From: Coniella vitis
Taxonomy: Eukaryota > Ascomycota > Sordariomycetes > Diaporthales > Schizoparmaceae
DNA length: 64,000 nt
Assembly: GCA_011317545.1 (NCBI GenBank)
Contig: WUJK01000010.1
Location: 1,488,001 to 1,552,000 of the forward strand
Direction: 5' to 3'
Part shown: positions 60,536 to 64,000 of the stretch, piece by piece
Layout of the letters: each line of letters begins with the position of its first letter
Position numbering within the stretch: the stretch's first letter is position 1
Notes under the pieces: generated by a model
Seen by the model: only the letters and a program-made list of their open reading frames with translations
What the model was told of the DNA's origin: nothing
Databases searched by the model: none
Made by a program: the position numbers and the translations under genes

Positions 60536-61080
60536 TCTCTTTCAGGGGAGTGAATTCTCGATGGTCAAGTCACGTGCCACCCCTGAGCATGCCCGCCTGC
60601 GCTAAAATCGACAAGCCATTTGGACAGACAGCCAAGACCGCGCGGGAATGGCGTCCAGCTACTACCACTACTACTGACTGCAATAACGGTCTCTTGCTAG
60701 CCACCCAGCTTGCTGACGATTTACGATACTCTGCAGTGAGATCTAGCGGCAACGGAATCGAGTGGTGCTGGATTACATAATACACACTTGCTTTGCTGGT
60801 TCGACCCACCCCACCGGGAAGTGTATACTATGTATATGTGGGGCTCTGGAAGTGGACTTGTGGTGGAGAGGTGCCCCAGCACTCTACTTCTAACCTTATA
60901 ACGCTGATCCTAAGTTGCACGGTGATAAGGCAAGCAAGAGCTTGAGGTTGAACCATGCGGCTATGCTTTTCTGGCGTTGCACTTGTCTGACGAAGCGATT
61001 CGGCTTGGTGCACAGCCTTCTCAAACGAGCATAGTAGTTAGTAAGCAAGACTTGTTCGTCGGTCTCGTGACTGGGTAATA

Positions 61081-61122
61081 TCAAATATCAATTATCAAAT
61101 ATCCAATATCCAATATCAAATC
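61081..61122. repeat. Short AT-rich tandem repeat
   Basis: About six imperfect seven- or eight-base units of the type CAATATC / CAAATATC in tandem. It is non-coding, and no function is evident. Confidence 0.7.
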
Positions 61123-63264
61123 AGCACGCATTGCACAAAGTCAAGTTGCAAGACCGTTCTGCGAGTGAGAAACGTTACAGGGCTGCAGAGCAGGCATTCC
61201 ATCAAGGACACTGGCATAAACGTCCATATCATATGCCAGGTCTTATTGCATGATCCAAGGCAAGTAGGGGCTCCGGTTTGCATTGTTGCAATTCTGGGAC
61301 TGGGACTGGGACTGTGGGGGTGAAGCAGCCCGCTTTGCGAATGTCAAGCTTTCAAGCTTTCGCGCTTACGCCTTGGCTTTTTGGCTCCGCAGGATGGGAC
61401 AGGATTGGTGTAATCAACCCATCCTGGCGGGGTCAAAAGCTGACGAGGGGATTCTCGATGTTTGCGCCAACGAAAGGGCGTTGGCAGGTACGAAGCGCTT
61501 AGAATGCTCCAGTAAGGACTTCCACATGCACTGCTCAATGTGATAAGCTGCCTGTCGATTCAGGAAACAAATACCGTGGTTGCCTCACCAAACGGGCAGA
61601 GCCATAGGGATGCCGATGCTGACGCAGAGTGCTTCTGTCTCGATGTCCAAATCGCTTCCATGACAATACACTTGTGACAGTATCATGTCATTACACAAAG
61701 ACGGTCGAATAGTCACACACCAAAGTGCTAGTCGCCGACGGCGGAGGCGTCCGCTGTCTTGGATGCCGAGTGACGTCGGTTGATCGGGGGGACAAAGTGC
61801 GCTCGCTGTGTTTGCTGAAGCCATGTGCCACAGGTGTCATGAGGGCAGCCCCTGAACAAGAACAAACAGGCACCCGCGCCTCATCAGACGTCGGCAAGCC
61901 GGCAAAGGGGGGCCACCGCACGCCAAGGGGCTGGTGCATTCGGGCAGGTGGACTTGTTGACGGCATCTTCCACCGTGAGTGTGCTCTGCATACGATGCCA
62001 GCCGTGGCCCTGAATCGCAGCAGCAACCCAAATTTCCACGTTTAAAATAACCTTGCTCCATTCTCCAAGATTGAGTGGCGTCTGAACTGGATCGTGGCTA
62101 GACCCGCAGATTAGCAGCATCCTTCACGGCGGCGGGCTTGCACCCTGACTGAGTTGACAGCCAAGGATTGCCAGCAGCTGCAGGCGCCCCCAAGTGCTGG
62201 GAAATTTGCGGCGTCCAGACCTGAAACGGCTCGGAGAGCGGGGCGGATGCTGGACGCTACGGCAGGCCGAACGAACCGAAATGAGGCTGCTGCACTAACA
62301 CCATGGGCGGTGATCCCATCTGACAATTTCCAGTGACTGTTTTTATTTTCGTCTTGACTCTAGCCACCCAACGGCCAGAGGGAGAAGCATCCAGATCGCT
62401 CACGAGGAAGATGTCGCGCCTCGCAAACACGAACAAAGAGGAGAGAGCGAGGCAGGACATGGCCACGCCGAGGGCTGTTGTAGATCGTGCCCGTCTGTTG
62501 CCGGGATCTACGACAACTTCGAAACCCGGCGGCAGTATCATGTAGAAATTGCGCATCAGAGGACTCGCAGCATCGTTTCTTGGGGTGCCCCATGTACGAG
62601 GACATCCCACGGCAGCAGCGCCGAGTGGACATTGTCCGTCAGCAGACAATCTCGTCCTGCAGAACAACCCAGCAGCCATCAGCCAGGCCAGCCTCACCAT
62701 CACCCCCGATCTGGGTTGCATCCTGCAGAATAAGGTAGCCCTGGTACCTTGCAGCTTGCAGTAGCACCAACAGGCAGTGCCAGGGGCAAGGAGCCAGACG
62801 TTCTCGACCGACCGTTCACACATCGCCACCTGGGAGAAGAAGGGGGGGTGGAGGCGATGAGACCATTTGCAGCCCCCGACAACCCACCGTAGTCCCACTA
62901 CGCTCTACATACATTTATTTACATAGGACTTCTGCATGGAGCCAGCCTGAAGATTGTGCCGTTCGTCCCATCCTCGGCCCATATATCAAGCCCGTTTCCT
63001 GCTTCTTCTTCTCTTCCTATTTGACTGACTTGCTCCCGTCTCCATCCCATCCTTGAGTTCCCCTTTCTCTTCCTTCTTTAGGGTGTTGTCCTTCCTTCTT
63101 TTGCTCTCCAGACCACTTGATTGGTCGCTGTCGATCTTTACCTTTGTCTTCCTGGCTAGTCCAACCACACACTCTTTTGACATCAAAACACATCACATCA
63201 CACAAACCAGCACTACAGCTACAGTTACAGTTCCAACAGCTCTTACAAATCGCAATCTGACAAG

Positions 63265-63398
63265 ATGCCTTGCGTTAAGAAATCCAAGGGACTCAGCACT
63301 GCCTTGACGGTGGCGACTGCAACCCTCTCGGCCTTCCAAGGCTCTTCTACAGCCGTGCTGTCCGCGTCCTCGGCTGCTGCAACTTCAGTTGCTGCCAT

Positions 63399-63429
<31 letters not shown>

Positions 63430-64000
63430 GTGGTGGTTGCTTCTTCGTCTTCTTTGTCTTCTTCGTCGGCAGCAGCATCGTCAGCCATTCTTTCCACTCC
63501 ATCTGCCACTGCTGCCACCACAAGCAGCAGCGTTGTGGTTGCTTCTTCGTCCTCAGCCGTAGCCTCGGCCTCCTCGACCGCAACGGCAACCAGCACAACC
63601 GGCAACACGACCTACGCCGGTGTGAACATTGCCGGGTTCGACTTTGGTTGCAGTACAGACGGAACCTGTACCGTGGACGGCATCACTGTGCCCAGCACCG
63701 GTGCCGCGCAGATGCAGCACTTTTACAATGCCGACAACCTCAACATTTTCCGCATCACTGTCGGCTGGCAGTACCTGACCAATGCCGTTGTGGGCGGTGA
63801 TCTGGACGCCACCAACTTGTAGGTCTTTCTTTTGCTTTTCCCATTGAACAACAGCAAATTCCATCCTCGTACCAAGCACACTCATCACTCACACGCAAAC
63901 CACCCCCCCCCCCACAGCGCCGAATACGACAACCTCATGCAAAGCTGCCTGGCCACCGGCGCCAAGTGCATCCTCGACATTCACAACTACGCTCGCTGGG
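63265..64000 (+). CDS. GH5 endoglucanase (cellulase), 5' part, cut by the window end
   Basis: Exon 1 (63265-63818) and the start of exon 2 (from 63918) join at a GTAGGT donor and a CCCACAG acceptor and continue to the window edge. The N-terminus (MPCVKKSKGLSTALTVATAT) looks like a signal peptide. A long Ser/Ala/Thr-rich linker of about 95 residues follows, encoded partly by AGC repeats. The catalytic domain starts YAGVNIAGFDFGC and continues MQHFYNADNLNIFRITVGWQ and, in exon 2, CILDIHNYARW, hallmarks of fungal GH5 endo-beta-1,4-glucanases of the Cel5A type. The family cuts internal cellulose bonds with two catalytic glutamates, which lie beyond the window. Unlike Trichoderma Cel5A, I see no N-terminal CBM1 cellulose-binding module before the linker. 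The protein is probably secreted. Confidence 0.9.

Larger units (their letters stand above)
59235..63264. other. Four-kilobase intergenic region
   Basis: Upstream of the giant gene (minus) and of the endoglucanase (plus), so it should hold both promoters. It contains a two-unit telomere-like motif at 60523-60535 and short AATATC-type repeats at 61081-61122. The last 250 bases before 63265 are CT-rich and then CA-rich. A 213-codon minus-strand frame at 62257-62898 has no domain and is probably spurious. Confidence 0.5.

Noticed and set aside
62257..62898. 213-codon minus-strand open frame
   Set aside because: It has no conserved blocks, many Cys and Arg residues and no signal peptide. It is likely chance in GC-rich sequence.

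Overview
The window looks like nuclear DNA of a filamentous ascomycete (Pezizomycotina, most likely a Sordariomycete). The genes carry short introns (mostly 50-200 bases) with GTAAGT/GTACGT-type donors. A Clr5-domain protein, a roughly 3,200-residue DUF6606/DUF3638/DUF3645 protein and a fungal GH5 endoglucanase are all present. The DNA between genes is rich in simple repeats and homopolymers. About sixteen genes can be supported, spaced widely, with several gene-free stretches of 2-4 kb and one of about 10 kb. All intron boundaries were placed by hand from splice signals and reading frame.

Layout. 1.9-2.1 kb: a tiny secreted peptide. 5.0-6.8 kb: a Clr5-domain protein. 9.3-11.7 kb: two small membrane proteins. 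12.6-16.8 kb: a head-to-head pair of oxidoreductases, an NAD(P)-dependent reductase of the dihydroflavonol-4-reductase type (minus) and an FAD monooxygenase of the salicylate-hydroxylase type (plus). They share a 0.7 kb promoter and both carry in-frame microsatellite expansions. 17.1-17.7 kb: a conserved-looking fungal protein of unknown function. 21.2-23.5 kb: a two-finger C2H2 transcription factor. 23.5-33.4 kb: no convincing gene. 33.4-34.1 kb: a doubtful two-exon gene broken by an in-frame TAG. 34.9-36.3 kb: an unknown acidic/low-complexity protein. 37.6-39.4 kb: a BTB/POZ protein in five exons, with one GC-AG intron. 42.0-42.8 kb: a vWA-like protein whose start codon follows an (AC)27 tract. 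43.0-44.2 kb: an unknown protein convergent with it. 45.6-47.8 kb: two secreted proteins. 48.8-59.2 kb: the giant DUF3638/DUF3645 gene in at least ten exons. From 63.3 kb to the end of the window: the start of a GH5 endoglucanase, cut by the edge.

The genes do not form one obvious pathway. The only clear functional unit is the divergent reductase/monooxygenase pair. I saw no PKS or NRPS core gene, no transposase, no CRISPR array and no convincing tRNA or rRNA gene. The most interesting items are the helicase/SecA-like motif series in the giant protein and the apparent frame break in its middle, the GC-AG intron, the in-frame TAG in the 34 kb candidate, and the repeat-expanded oxidoreductase pair.
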